Shown: positions 47,650 through 56,401 of the stretch, piece after piece
Position numbering within the stretch: position 1 is the stretch's first letter
How the letters are laid out: every line of letters starts with the position of its first letter
Assembly: GCF_900091555.1 (NCBI RefSeq)
Contig: NZ_FMCX01000006.1
Coordinates: 217,116 to 281,115 of the forward strand
From: Micromonospora mirobrigensis
GTDB taxonomy: Bacteria > Actinomycetota > Actinomycetes > Mycobacteriales > Micromonosporaceae
Length of the DNA: 64,000 nucleotides
Reading direction: 5' to 3'
Made by a program: the position numbers and the translations under genes
Notes under the pieces: generated by a model
The model's database searches: none
What the model saw: the letters and a program-made list of their open reading frames with translations, nothing else
What the model was told of the DNA's origin: nothing

Positions 47650-48759
47650 TCACTCCACCCAGGCGCCGCCGCGCATCACCCGGACCACGTTCAGGTCGTC
47701 GTCGAGGACCACCAGGTCGGCGCGGAGGCCGACCTGGAGCGCACCTACCCGGTCGCCGAGGCCGATCGCCCGGGCCGGGGTGGTGGCCACCATCCGGACG
47801 GCGTCGGGCATCGGGATGCCCGCCGCCACGGCGTGCCGAAGGGCGGCGTCCATGGTGAGGGTGCTGCCGGCGATCGCGCCGTCGCGGGCCAGCCGGGCCA
47901 CCCCGTCGGCCACGGCGACGGCCTGGCCGCCCAGCTCGTACTCGCCGTCGGGCATGCCGGCGGCGGCCATCGCGTCGGTGATCAGGGCGGCCCGGTCCGG
48001 GCCGGCCGTCGAGGTGGCGAAGGTGAGCATGCCGTCGTGCAGGTGCACCCCGTCGGCGACCAGCTCGCAGACCACGTTCGGCGCCTCCAGCAGGGCCACC
48101 ACCGGGCCGGGCTCGCGGTGGTGCAGCGGGCGCATCCCGTTGAACAGGTGGGTGGCGACGCTCGCGCCGGCCGCCACCGCGGCGCGGGTCTGGTCGTACG
48201 TGGCATCGGTGTGGCCGACCGCGGCGACCACCCGGTGCGCGGTGAGCAGCTTGATCGCCTCCTGCGCGCCGTCCCGCTCCGGGGCGAGGGTGACCATGCG
48301 TACCGCGCCACCGCCCAGCTCGACCAGCTCGCTCAGCTCCTCGGTGGACGGGTCGCGCAGGAACTCCGGGTTCTGCGCCCCGCAGCGCGCCGCCGACAGG
48401 TACGGCCCCTCGAAGTGGACACCGGCCAGCACCCCCTCGCGGACCAGCGGCGCGAAGGCCGAGGTGGCCTGTCGCATCAGCTCGAACGGGGAGCTGACCA
48501 GGCTGGCCAGCAGGCTGGTGGTGCCGTGTGCGAGGTGGAACTCGGCGGCCCGGCGGGCGGATTCGGCGTCGCCGGTGGTGAAGGTGTGGCCGCCACCGCC
48601 GTGGGTGTGCATGTCCACGAAGCCCGGCACGATCCAGTGCCCGTCGCGCACCGACGGGTACTCGGCGACTGCGGTGATCCGGTCGCCGGTCAGCTCCACG
48701 CAACCCTGCCGGACCACGCCGGTCGGGGTCACCACCTTGCCGTTCACCCGCAGGGTCAT
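47650..48759 (-). CDS. nagA: N-acetylglucosamine-6-phosphate deacetylase
   Basis: 369-residue amidohydrolase turning GlcNAc-6-P into GlcN-6-P plus acetate. Metal and catalytic residues appear in VDMHTHGGGGH, VHFEGPYLSAARCGAQNP (metal Glu), AVGHTDATYD, THLFNGMRPLHHREPG and ALITDAMAAAG (catalytic Asp). Its ATG overlaps the upstream ROK gene's stop (ATGA). Last gene of a three-gene operon with a ROK kinase and a SIS protein, which together give a GlcNAc or related amino-sugar catabolic route. Confidence 0.93.
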   Translation of the reverse strand: MTLRVNGKVVTPTGVVRQGCVELTGDRITAVAEYPSVRDGHWIVPGFVDMHTHGGGGHTFTTGDAESARRAAEFHLAHGTTSLLASLVSSPFELMRQATSAFAPLVREGVLAGVHFEGPYLSAARCGAQNPEFLRDPSTEELSELVELGGGAVRMVTLAPERDGAQEAIKLLTAHRVVAAVGHTDATYDQTRAAVAAGASVATHLFNGMRPLHHREPGPVVALLEAPNVVCELVADGVHLHDGMLTFATSTAGPDRAALITDAMAAAGMPDGEYELGGQAVAVADGVARLARDGAIAGSTLTMDAALRHAVAAGIPMPDAVRMVATTPARAIGLGDRVGALQVGLRADLVVLDDDLNVVRVMRGGAWVE

Positions 48760-49754
48760 TGCGTCTCCAGGTCGTTCAGGGCCGGCACGCCGTCGAGGGT
48801 CGACAGGTCGTCGAGGGCCGGCCGGGCGTCGAGGGCGAGCAGGGCGGCGCCGAGGCAGCCCGCCTCGTCGCCGAGGGCCGCCGGCACGAGCCGCGGCTCC
48901 CGGTGGAAGGTGAGCCGCTCCTTCAGCGCCACCCGCAGCGGGTCGAACAGCCGCGGGCCGGCCTGCGCCAGCCCGCCGCCGAGCACCACGGTGGTCACGT
49001 CGAAGAGCGCCTGCCCGGTGGCCAGGCCGTCGGCGAGCGCCTCGACGGCCTCCTGCCAGACCCGGCCGGCCAGCGGCTCGCCGGCCGCCGCCCGCTCGGC
49101 CACCCCGGCCGCGGTCACCGGCGGGCCGCCCGCGTCGGTGAGTTCGGCGTAGCGGCGGGCGACCGCCGAGGCCGAGGCGACCGCCTCCAGGCAGCCGGGA
49201 CGGCCGCAGCCGCAGCGCGGGCCGCCGGGGCGTACCAGGATGTGGCCGATCTCCCCGGCGGCGCCGTGCGCGCCGGTGGCCGCGACGCCGTCGACCACGT
49301 GGGTGGCGGCGATCCCGGTGCCGATCGCCACGAAGAGGACGTGGCCGGCGCCGCGCCCGGCGCCGAGCCGGGCCTCCGCCAGGCCGCCGGCCCGCACGTC
49401 GTGGCCGAGCACCGTGGGCAGGCCGGTCCGCGCCCGGACCAGCTCCCGCAGCGGTACGTCCCGGAAGCCCACGTTCGCCGACCAGACCGCCACTCCGGCG
49501 GCCTCGTCCACCACTCCGGGGATCACGACGCCGCAGGCCACCGGGGTGAGCCCGGCGCGGCGGGCCCGTTCGGTGAGTCCCTCGGCGACGGTCAGCACCG
49601 TCTCCACCACGGCGGACGCGCCGCGCCCGGCGTCGGTGGGGTGCCGTTCGGTGTGCGCCACGGTGCCGTCCGGCCGGACCAGGGCGCATTTCATCCCGGT
49701 GCCGCCGACGTCCAGCGCGACGACGACGTCGGTCGGCGTCGCCGCACCGGTCAC
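48756..49754 (-). CDS. ROK family sugar kinase (probably N-acetylglucosamine kinase)
   Basis: 332 residues. The phosphate-binding motif ALDVGGTGMKCALV opens the ASKHA fold and the ROK zinc signature GHILVRPGGPRCGCGRPGC is intact (His and three Cys). No DNA-binding domain is present, so it is an enzyme rather than a ROK repressor. Between SIS and nagA genes, with 4-nt overlaps on both sides (GTGA and ATGA), it most likely phosphorylates GlcNAc (NagK role), feeding NagA. The exact sugar is inference. Confidence 0.87.
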   Translation of the reverse strand: MTGAATPTDVVVALDVGGTGMKCALVRPDGTVAHTERHPTDAGRGASAVVETVLTVAEGLTERARRAGLTPVACGVVIPGVVDEAAGVAVWSANVGFRDVPLRELVRARTGLPTVLGHDVRAGGLAEARLGAGRGAGHVLFVAIGTGIAATHVVDGVAATGAHGAAGEIGHILVRPGGPRCGCGRPGCLEAVASASAVARRYAELTDAGGPPVTAAGVAERAAAGEPLAGRVWQEAVEALADGLATGQALFDVTTVVLGGGLAQAGPRLFDPLRVALKERLTFHREPRLVPAALGDEAGCLGAALLALDARPALDDLSTLDGVPALNDLETQ

Positions 49755-50680
49755 GCCAGCACCACGGAGCGGCTGAGGTGCCGGGGCGCGTCCGGGTCCA
49801 GGCCGCGGCTGGTGGCCAGCGCGACCGCGAAGCGCTGGGCCAGGATCAGGTCGGCCATCGGGTCGACCGGGGTACGCCCGGCCGCCCAGCTGGTCAGCAC
49901 GGTGCGGCAGCCGTGGGTACGGCTGTGCACGAACGCCGCCCCGGTCGCCGCCACGTCCTCGGGCAGCCCCTCGGGCAGCGGCCCGAACGCCCAGACCAGC
50001 CGGCCCGGGGCGCCGATCGAGATCGGACCGTGCCGGTAGTCCATCGCCGGGTACGCCTCGGCCCAGAAGGTGGCCGCCTCCCGGCACTTCAGAGCGGCCT
50101 CCTGGGCCAGGCCGACCGTCCACCCCCGGCCGAGGAAGGTGGCCTGCTCGATCCGGGTGGGGTCGATGGGCAGCGGCGCGCGGACGGCCACCTCGGCGTC
50201 GGCGGCCAGCGCCTCGACATGGTGGCCGAGTTGGGCGCGGAGCAGGGCCAGCGTGGTGGTGGCGAAGCGGGTCTGCACCACCGCCCGCTCGTCGGCGAAG
50301 GGCAGGGTGACGGCGGCGTCGGCGAGCGCGACGGCGGGGGAGTCGGGGTCACCGACGATGACGGTGGTGGGGACCCGGCCGCGCAGCGCGGTGATCAGGT
50401 CCAGCACCTCGGTGGTGGTGCCGGAGCGGGTGATCGCCACCAGCCGGTCGTAGCGGCGGCCGGTGGGGAACTCGCTGGCCTGGAAGGCGTCGGTCTCGCC
50501 GTGGCCGGCCTGTTCGCGCAGCCCGGCGTACGCCATGGCCATGAACCACGAGGTGCCGCAACCGACCACGGCCACCCGCTCGCCGCGGGCCGGGAGGCGG
50601 TCGGCGACCGAGCCGGCGAGCTTCGCCGCCTCGCGCCAGCAGTCGGGTTGGCTCGCGATCTCCGCGTGCACGTGGGCCAT
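49751..50680 (-). CDS. Double-SIS-domain protein, probable glucosamine-6-phosphate deaminase/isomerase
   Basis: 309 residues made only of two SIS domains, without the glutaminase half of GlmS. VAVVGCGTSWFMAMAYAGL and LVAITRSGTTTEVLDLI are the phosphosugar-binding loops of domain 1; FLGRGWTVGLAQEAALKCRE is the GlmS-like second domain. As first gene before ROK kinase and NagA it sits where nagB would be, so it may be the SIS-type deaminase (NagB-II role) that replaces NagB in some bacteria. ATG has GGCGAGGAGT upstream. Controlled most likely by the divergent DeoR protein. Confidence 0.8.
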   Translation of the reverse strand: MAHVHAEIASQPDCWREAAKLAGSVADRLPARGERVAVVGCGTSWFMAMAYAGLREQAGHGETDAFQASEFPTGRRYDRLVAITRSGTTTEVLDLITALRGRVPTTVIVGDPDSPAVALADAAVTLPFADERAVVQTRFATTTLALLRAQLGHHVEALAADAEVAVRAPLPIDPTRIEQATFLGRGWTVGLAQEAALKCREAATFWAEAYPAMDYRHGPISIGAPGRLVWAFGPLPEGLPEDVAATGAAFVHSRTHGCRTVLTSWAAGRTPVDPMADLILAQRFAVALATSRGLDPDAPRHLSRSVVLA

Positions 50681-50732
50681 GGGAACTCCTCGCCGGCGGG
50701 TGCTCTGCGCATTACGGCTCGTTTACACCGTC

Positions 50733-50859
50733 TTTCGCGCGTCATTCTGCGTGAACCCGGGTGACCCTGGCAACAACCCCCTCGATCGCGCAGGACCGGG
50801 TTTTGCGCACTCCGAGTTTCGCGCACTACTGTGCACGCAATCAATCACCGTTCGTGCAG
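50733..50859. promoter_or_regulatory. Array of repeated operator-like motifs between SIS operon and DeoR gene
   Basis: The 197-bp divergent gap contains TTTCGCGC (50733-50740), TTTTGCGCAC (50801-50810), TTTCGCGCAC (50817-50826), the inverted-like GTGCACGCAA (50831-50840) and TTCGTGCAG (50851-50859). The middle two are direct repeats spaced 16 bp. DeoR-type repressors bind repeated half-sites, so these are good candidates. Confidence 0.45.
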
Positions 50860-50877
50860 AGTCAGTGGAGGTTCCCG

Positions 50878-51663
50878 GTGGACCGGTACGCCAGATGGAA
50901 CGCCCTGCTCGAGATGCTCACCGACAGCGGACGGGTCACCGTCGAGGAGGCCGCGGAACGGCTGGACGTCTCCCAGGCGACCATCCGGCGCGACTTCGAC
51001 CAGCTCGCCCAGCAGCAGATGATCACGCGTACCCGGGGCGGCGCGGTCGCCAACGGCGTCTCGTACGACCTTCCGCTGCGCTACAAGACCGCCAAGCACT
51101 CGGCCGAGAAGCAGCGGATCGGCGCGGCGGCCGCCGCCCTGGTCACCCCGGGGACCGTGGTGGGCCTCAACGGCGGCACCACCAGCACGGAGGTGGCCCG
51201 CGCCCTGGCCGTCCGCCCCGACCTGAACACCAGCGCCGAGGGCGCCCAGCTCACCGTGGTCACCAACGCGCTCAACATCGCCAACGAGCTGCTGGTCCGG
51301 TCCCGGATGAAGGTGGTGGTGGCCGGCGGCGTGGTGCGTCCGAAGTCGTTCGAGCTGGTCGGGCCGCTCGGCGGCGCGCTGCTGCGCGAGGTCACCCTGG
51401 ACGTCGCCCTGCTCGGTGTCGACGCGATAGACCCGCAGCTCGGCGCCGCCGCCCACCACGAGGGGGAGGCGGCGATGAACAACCTGATGGTGGCCCGGGC
51501 GAAGCGGGTGGTGATCATCGCGGACTCGTCGAAGCTGGGCGGGCACGCCTTCGCCCGGATCTGCCCGGTGGACCGGGTGCAGACCCTGGTGACCGACTCC
51601 GGAGCTGCGCCCGAGGTGGTCGCGGCGTTCCGCGCCGCCGGCGTTCAGGTCGTCTGCGCCTGA
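50878..51663 (+). CDS. DeoR/GlpR family transcriptional regulator
   Basis: 261 residues. The N-terminal helix-turn-helix is RWNALLEMLTDSGRVTVEEA then LDVSQATIRRDFDQLAQQQM, the classic DeoR pattern. The DeoR C-terminal sugar-phosphate sensor follows (VVGLNGGTTSTEVARAL, VVVAGGVVRPKSFELVG, ADSSKLGG). It probably senses an amino-sugar phosphate and represses the divergent SIS-ROK-nagA operon. GTG at 50878 with GTGGAGG is preferred over the longer frame to 50761, which would cover the repeated motifs. Confidence 0.9.
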   Translation: MDRYARWNALLEMLTDSGRVTVEEAAERLDVSQATIRRDFDQLAQQQMITRTRGGAVANGVSYDLPLRYKTAKHSAEKQRIGAAAAALVTPGTVVGLNGGTTSTEVARALAVRPDLNTSAEGAQLTVVTNALNIANELLVRSRMKVVVAGGVVRPKSFELVGPLGGALLREVTLDVALLGVDAIDPQLGAAAHHEGEAAMNNLMVARAKRVVIIADSSKLGGHAFARICPVDRVQTLVTDSGAAPEVVAAFRAAGVQVVCA

Positions 51664-51706
51664 GCCCGGGTCGCCCGCGCGGGAAATTCAGCCGAACCGC
51701 CGATGC

Positions 51707-51740
51707 ATACCCCGTATTGCCGACGCTACATACCCAGTAT
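51707..51740. promoter_or_regulatory. Twin palindromes in front of the ABC exporter operon
   Basis: ATAC-CCC-GTAT (51707-51717) and ATAC-CCA-GTAT (51730-51740) are nearly identical 11-bp palindromes, 23 bp centre to centre (about two helical turns), 40-70 bp before the TTG start at 51780. They look like paired operators for a dimeric repressor; no regulator gene is adjacent apart from DeoR. Confidence 0.55.
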
Positions 51741-51779
51741 GGTGACGGTCGTCATTCACACCATCGGGGGAGGCGCAGC

Positions 51780-52781
51780 TTGTCGGCTGTCCTGGAGATC
51801 GAAGGTCTGCGCAAGACCTACAAGAGTCGTCGGCGCGGCACCCGCAACGCGCTCGACGGCTTCGACATGCGGGTGGAGGCCGGCCAGGTGCACGGCTTCC
51901 TGGGGCCCAACGGCTCCGGCAAGACCACCACCCTGCGTACGCTGCTCGGGCTGATCCGGCCCGACGGCGGCCGGATGAGCGTGCTCGGGCACCAGGTGCC
52001 GGCGGCCCTGCCGCAGGTCGCCGGCCAGATCGGCGCCATCGTGGAGAGCCCGCAGTTCTTCCCGCACTTCACCGCCCGGGACACCCTGGACCTGTTGGCC
52101 GGGGCGGGCGAGGTGCCGCGCCACCGGGTCGACGAGGTGCTGGAGCTGGTCGGCCTGCGCGATCGGGCCGGCGACCGGGTGAAGACGTACTCGTTGGGCA
52201 TGAAGCAGCGCCTGGCGGTGGCCTCGGCCCTGCTCAAGGACCCCAAGCTGCTGATCTTGGACGAGCCCGCCAACGGCCTCGACCCGGGCGGCATCCGGGA
52301 GATGCGCAGCCTGGTCCGCGACCTGGCCGCCAACGGGATGACCGTGCTGCTCTCCAGCCACATCCTCGGCGAGATCCAGCTCATCTGCGACGCGGTCACC
52401 ATCATCTCGCTGGGCCGCCGGGTCGCCTTCGGCCCGGTGGACGAGGTGCTCGCCCAGCACTCGCACGGGACCGTCCGGGTCCGGCTGGAGGCGGTCGGCG
52501 ACCTGCCCACCGCCGCCGACCTGCTGGACCGGGGCGGGATCCGGGTCACCGCCGAGCCGGACCACCTGATGCTCAGCGGCGTCGACAAGCCGGCCGTGGT
52601 CAGCCGGCTCCTCGCCGACCAGGGCCTGTACGTCAGCGAACTGGCGCCGGTCGCCGTCGACCTGGAGAGCGTCTTCCTCGAGCTGACCGCCACCGCGCCG
52701 GTCCCCGGACAGCATCGGCAGGTCGACCAGTCCACGAAGGTCGGTGGCCCGGAGGTCACCAGGGGAGGGTGGGGCGCGTGA
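51780..52781 (+). CDS. ABC-2 type transporter ATP-binding protein
   Basis: 333 residues. Walker A GPNGSGKTTTLRTLLG, signature YSLGMKQRLAVASALL, Walker B LLILDEPANGLD and LLSSHILGEI form a full nucleotide-binding domain of the antibiotic/Nod-factor exporter branch (CcmA/DrrA). A 90-residue C-terminal extension follows (VRVRLEAVGDLPTAADLL). TTG start at 51780, strongly supported by GGGGGAGG. It overlaps the permease gene by 4 nt. Regulated perhaps through the twin palindromes upstream. Confidence 0.9.
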   Translation: MSAVLEIEGLRKTYKSRRRGTRNALDGFDMRVEAGQVHGFLGPNGSGKTTTLRTLLGLIRPDGGRMSVLGHQVPAALPQVAGQIGAIVESPQFFPHFTARDTLDLLAGAGEVPRHRVDEVLELVGLRDRAGDRVKTYSLGMKQRLAVASALLKDPKLLILDEPANGLDPGGIREMRSLVRDLAANGMTVLLSSHILGEIQLICDAVTIISLGRRVAFGPVDEVLAQHSHGTVRVRLEAVGDLPTAADLLDRGGIRVTAEPDHLMLSGVDKPAVVSRLLADQGLYVSELAPVAVDLESVFLELTATAPVPGQHRQVDQSTKVGGPEVTRGGWGA

Positions 52782-53797
52782 GCCTCTATCGGACCGAGCT
52801 GCGTCGGCTCGGCAAGCGGCGCTTCACCAGGTACATGGCCCTGCTCGGCCTGCTGGTGCTGGGGGCCATCGTCGCCAGCGCGTTCGTCACCAACCAGAAG
52901 ATCGGTGCCGAGCAGGTCGCCGCCGCCGAACGGGCGGCCCAGGCCCACTACCAGCAGGCGGTGCGGGACACCGACGGGTTCCGGGCCGAGTGCGAGAAGG
53001 CCAAGGCGGCCGGCGAGGCGCCCGGCCCCCGGGGCTTCCCGGACGACTGCTCCCAGATCAGCCCGCCGCCACCGGAGGCGTTCGACCCGAAGTGGTCGCT
53101 GCCGTCGACGTTCCGCTTCCACGACGACTTCGCGCCGACCCTGGAGACCTTCGCGGCGCTGCTGGCGGTCGTCGGCTTCGTGGTCGGCGCGTCGTACGTC
53201 GGTGCCGAGTGGAACACCGGCGGGATGATGAACCTGCTGCTCTGGCGGCCGAAGCGGCTCAACGTGCTGTTGACCAAGCTGGCGGCGCTGCTCACCGGGA
53301 CGGCCGTGGTCACCGTGCTTGCGGTTGCCCTCTGGACCGCGGCGTTCTGGCTGGTCGGCCACTTCCGGGGGACGACCACGGAGATGACCGCGGGAGTGTG
53401 GCGGTCGTTCGGGCTGACCGAGCTGCGGGCGGTGGTGCTGGTGCTGGCCGTCACGGCGGTCGGCTTCGCGGTGGCCTCGCTCGGCCGGCACACCGCCTTC
53501 GCGCTCGGCGGGGCGATGGCCTTCTTCGTGGTCGCCCAGGTCGGATTGGCGATCGTGTTGCAACTGGCCGGCGTCCGCTTCCCGGACGCCTGGCTGCTGC
53601 CCACCTACGGGCTGGCCTGGATGCGCAAGGAGGTGACCCTGGAGAACTACGACGCGTGCAACGCCAGCCCGACGGGCGGCTGCCTGCCGGACCAGCTCTC
53701 CATCACCTGGCAGCAGTCGTCGGTGCTGCTCGCCGTCGGGCTGGTGCTCGCGCTCGGCGCGGCGCTCTGGACGATGCGCCGGCGGGACGTGGCCTGA
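52778..53797 (+). CDS. ABC-2 family permease
   Basis: 339 residues with about six membrane segments: RYMALLGLLVLGAIVASAFV, a 100-residue soluble loop with two Cys, then LAVVGFVVGASYVGAEW, LAALLTGTAVVTVLAVALWT, VVLVLAVTAVGFAVASL and a last helix near the end. It is the membrane partner of the ATPase at 51780 (GTGA overlap). Cargo unknown. GTG at 52778 with AGGGGAGGG upstream; ATG at 52769 would overlap further. Confidence 0.87.
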   Translation: MSLYRTELRRLGKRRFTRYMALLGLLVLGAIVASAFVTNQKIGAEQVAAAERAAQAHYQQAVRDTDGFRAECEKAKAAGEAPGPRGFPDDCSQISPPPPEAFDPKWSLPSTFRFHDDFAPTLETFAALLAVVGFVVGASYVGAEWNTGGMMNLLLWRPKRLNVLLTKLAALLTGTAVVTVLAVALWTAAFWLVGHFRGTTTEMTAGVWRSFGLTELRAVVLVLAVTAVGFAVASLGRHTAFALGGAMAFFVVAQVGLAIVLQLAGVRFPDAWLLPTYGLAWMRKEVTLENYDACNASPTGGCLPDQLSITWQQSSVLLAVGLVLALGAALWTMRRRDVA

Positions 53798-53800
53798 GTC

Positions 53801-53840
53801 GCCACGGGTGCCCCGGGAGGTTCTCCGGGGCGCCCGTGGC
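53801..53840 (+). terminator. Strong intrinsic terminator after the ABC exporter operon
   Basis: GCCACGGGTGCCCCGG pairs with CCGGGGCGCCCGTGGC (16 bp, one T-G wobble) around an 8-nt loop, 4 bp after the permease stop. Confidence 0.85.
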
Positions 53841-53910
53841 GTCCACTGCGTTCCTGGTCGGCCCTGGTTAGGCTGGGGTCCCCGGTCCCACCCGCCCTGC
53901 GAGGAGCGCC

Positions 53911-54318
53911 ATGTCCGCCGACGCCTCCGCGGCCGCCACCGGCCGGCCCGAGCCGTCCCCGGCGGCCGTCGCGCCCGGGCCCGCCGTCCCGCCCCCACGC
54001 TCCGCGCCCGAGGTGGAGTCCACCCCCGGGCCGGAGCCGGACCCGCCGACCGGCACCGAGAGCGGCCCGGCCGTCGCGCCGGCAGCCACCGGGCTGACCG
54101 AGCGGGAGCGGCGGATCCTCGACTTCGAGCAGCAGTGGTGGCGGCATGCCGGTGCCAAGGAGCAGGCCGTCCGGGAGACGTTCGGACTCTCCGCGACCCG
54201 CTACTACCAGCTGCTCAACGGCCTGCTGGACAATCCGGCGGCGCTGGCCGCCGAGCCGGTGCTGATCGCCCGGCTGCGCCGGTTGCGCTCCTCGCGGGCG
54301 CGCAACCGGCGGCGCTGA
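53911..54318 (+). CDS. DUF3263 domain protein
   Basis: 135 residues. The N-terminal 60 are Pro/Ala-rich and probably disordered. The C-terminal DUF3263 domain is clear: LTERERRILDFEQQWWRHAG then TFGLSATRYYQLLNGLLDNP, a helix-turn-helix-like unit restricted to actinobacteria. Function unknown; DNA binding is suggested by the fold and the basic tail RSSRARNRRR. ATG at 53911 with GAGGAG upstream. Confidence 0.87.
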   Translation: MSADASAAATGRPEPSPAAVAPGPAVPPPRSAPEVESTPGPEPDPPTGTESGPAVAPAATGLTERERRILDFEQQWWRHAGAKEQAVRETFGLSATRYYQLLNGLLDNPAALAAEPVLIARLRRLRSSRARNRRR

Positions 54319-54322
54319 CCGC

Positions 54323-54538
54323 TCAGCGCTTCTCGTACATCTGAAGGCCGTTGCCGATGGCGAAGAACGTCGGCGCCCACTCGCCGATGAAGATGCCCCA
54401 GCGGTCCGCCCGGGCCACGCCGGCCCGCTCCAGGTGCTTGGAGAGGAACCAGCTGGTGAACGAGAGGCCGATGCTGGCGAACCCGGCAAAGTACATGTGT
54501 TCCGACTTCAGTCCCGACTCGTGCAACCGTGCCAACAT
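54323..54538 (-). CDS. Small two-helix membrane protein
   Basis: 71 residues: MLARLHESGLKSEHMYFAGF then two hydrophobic segments (FAGFASIGLSFTSWFLS and WGIFIGEWAPTFFAIGNGL). No family name known to me, but the codon usage and GGGGGATC before the ATG at 54538 support a real gene; the longer frame to 55063 is antisense to the PP2C-like gene. Converges on the DUF3263 gene with a 4-bp gap. Confidence 0.7.
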   Translation of the reverse strand: MLARLHESGLKSEHMYFAGFASIGLSFTSWFLSKHLERAGVARADRWGIFIGEWAPTFFAIGNGLQMYEKR

Positions 54539-54707
54539 GCGATCCCCCTGTCGCCGTCGTACCGCTCTGCCGGCGCCGTGCCGGGCCGGCGAGCCCACCG
54601 CTGCCGACGCTACCGTCGGCGTCCGGGCGGCGGTGGCGAGTTGGTCGGATGGCCGGCATGTCCCGGGTACGGCCGGGTAGGCGGACGGCGACGGAGGGGG
54701 TACACGG

Positions 54708-55601
54708 ATGGGGGCACCGGACCGGCGGTACGCGACCGGGAGCCGGCCGGCGTGGCCGGCGGCTGCGGCGCCGACGATGTGGGTGAGTTCCGCCTCGGCG
54801 GCCGCCCCTGGCCGGCCGGAGAACGAGGATCTGGTGTTCCGGTTCGGGCCGCTGGTGGGCGTGCTGGACGGGGCGACGGTGCCGGAGGGCTTCGACACCG
54901 GCTGTGCGCACGGACCGTCCTGGTACGTCCGGCACCTGGCGGCCCGGATCGGCCTGGCGCAGGCGACCCGGCCGGCGGCGACGCTGATGAGCAACCTGGC
55001 GGCGGCGATCCTCGCCGTACGCGCCGACCACGACGGCCGGTGCGACCTGGACCACCCGGGCACCCCGTCGTCGACGGTCTGCCTGCTGCGGGAGGGCGGC
55101 GACCAGGTCGACTACCTGGTGCTCTGCGACTCCCCGCTGGTGCTGGAGACCGGCGGCGAGGTGCGGGTGGTCACCGACGACCGGCTCGACGCGACCACCG
55201 CCGAGCTGCGTCGGGCGGTCGCCGCCGTACCGGCCGACGCGGCCGACCGGGCCACCCGGTTCCGGCTGGCGGTGACCGCCCAGCGGGAGCGGATGAACCG
55301 GACCCACGGCTACTGGGTGGCGGCGTCCGATCCGGACGCGGCGTACCACGCGGTGACCGGGACGCTGCCGCTGCGCGGGGCGGGCGCGCTGCGCCGGGCG
55401 GTGCTGCTCAGCGACGGCGCCTCGTGCGCGGTGGAGCAGTTCGGCCTCTTCGGCTGGCCGGGCCTGCTCGACCTGGTGGCGTCCGAGGGGCCGGGGGCAC
55501 TGGTCGACCGAGTCCGGGCGGCCGAGCGGGACCACGCCGACCGGCTGCGCCGGTTCAAGCGGGCCGATGACGCCTCGGTGGTGCTCTGCGAGTTCGGGTG
55601 A
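54708..55601 (+). CDS. PP2C (PPM)-like protein phosphatase domain protein
   Basis: 297 residues with sparse but ordered PPM motifs: PGRPENEDLVF and GVLDGAT (metal Asp residues), VLCDSPLVLETGG, VLLSDGAS and a final DDASVVLCEF. The layout fits a minimal, diverged serine/threonine phosphatase of the PP2C fold, cytoplasmic and without a sensor domain. No partner kinase adjoins. ATG at 54708 with ACGGAGGGGG upstream. Confidence 0.7.
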   Translation: MGAPDRRYATGSRPAWPAAAAPTMWVSSASAAAPGRPENEDLVFRFGPLVGVLDGATVPEGFDTGCAHGPSWYVRHLAARIGLAQATRPAATLMSNLAAAILAVRADHDGRCDLDHPGTPSSTVCLLREGGDQVDYLVLCDSPLVLETGGEVRVVTDDRLDATTAELRRAVAAVPADAADRATRFRLAVTAQRERMNRTHGYWVAASDPDAAYHAVTGTLPLRGAGALRRAVLLSDGASCAVEQFGLFGWPGLLDLVASEGPGALVDRVRAAERDHADRLRRFKRADDASVVLCEFG

Positions 55602-55751
55602 GCGGCCGGGCGGCCGGAGTCCCGTCCACAGGACCACGGAGCGTGAGGCGGGACACGTCGGTGGCACGACCGGCCGAGACCTCCCGACGGACCGGCAGTA
55701 CCCGCCCAAAGGGCTGGACTGAGCCGGTCCCGGGCGGCAGACTGCGGCACT

Positions 55752-56261
55752 GTGACGGGATCGGTACGGCTGGAGCCGGTGGACGAGCAGAACCTGGAGC
55801 CGTTGCTCTCCGTAGCGGTAGCCGAGGCCGAGCCGGCCGACGTGATGCCCCCGGTGGAGGCGCCGGCCGGTTGGTCCCAGGCTCGCCGGGACGCCTTCCG
55901 TGACTTCCACCGGGCCAGCTTCGGCGGTCTGGACGGCCCGACCCGGACCCTGATGTTCGCCGTCGTGGCCGGCGGTGAGGTGGTCGGCATGGTCCGGATG
56001 GCCCGCTGCGACACCCCGGGGGTGGTGGAGACCGGGATGTGGCTGGGCCGGTCGGCTCGCGGGCAGGGGTTGGGTGCGGCGGCACTGCGCGAATTGTTGA
56101 ACCGCGCCGCCGCGGCCGGCATGCGTACCGTGGTGGCCGAGACGACACCGGACAACGCGGGTGCCGTTTCGGTGTTGCGGAAATGCGGTGCGAAATTGCG
56201 TGACGAGGGTGGGAAACTGCACGCGGAAATGTGTCTGGATTCCGCCCTGCCGATCCGCTGA
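55752..56261 (+). CDS. GNAT family N-acetyltransferase
   Basis: 169 residues. LMFAVVAGGEVVGMVRMARC and GMWLGRSARGQGLGAAALRE form the acetyl-CoA site (Arg-Gly-Gln-Gly-Leu-Gly); NAGAVSVLRKCGAKL is motif B. Substrate unknown. GTG start at 55752. The 150 bp upstream hold no visible gene. Followed by the AT-richer leader of the gas vesicle operon. Confidence 0.85.
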   Translation: MTGSVRLEPVDEQNLEPLLSVAVAEAEPADVMPPVEAPAGWSQARRDAFRDFHRASFGGLDGPTRTLMFAVVAGGEVVGMVRMARCDTPGVVETGMWLGRSARGQGLGAAALRELLNRAAAAGMRTVVAETTPDNAGAVSVLRKCGAKLRDEGGKLHAEMCLDSALPIR

Positions 56262-56401
56262 ACCACCTGCTTGTCATCGGGAAAGCATTTGTCCCCCGAC
56301 CTGCTCAGAGCGATTATGATGTCCGCTTTGTAGCATTCGTGACGGCGGCTGCCCGGCAATCCCAATAGCTCTCCCAGCCATTCCCTGTGCGGCACAGAAA
56401 G

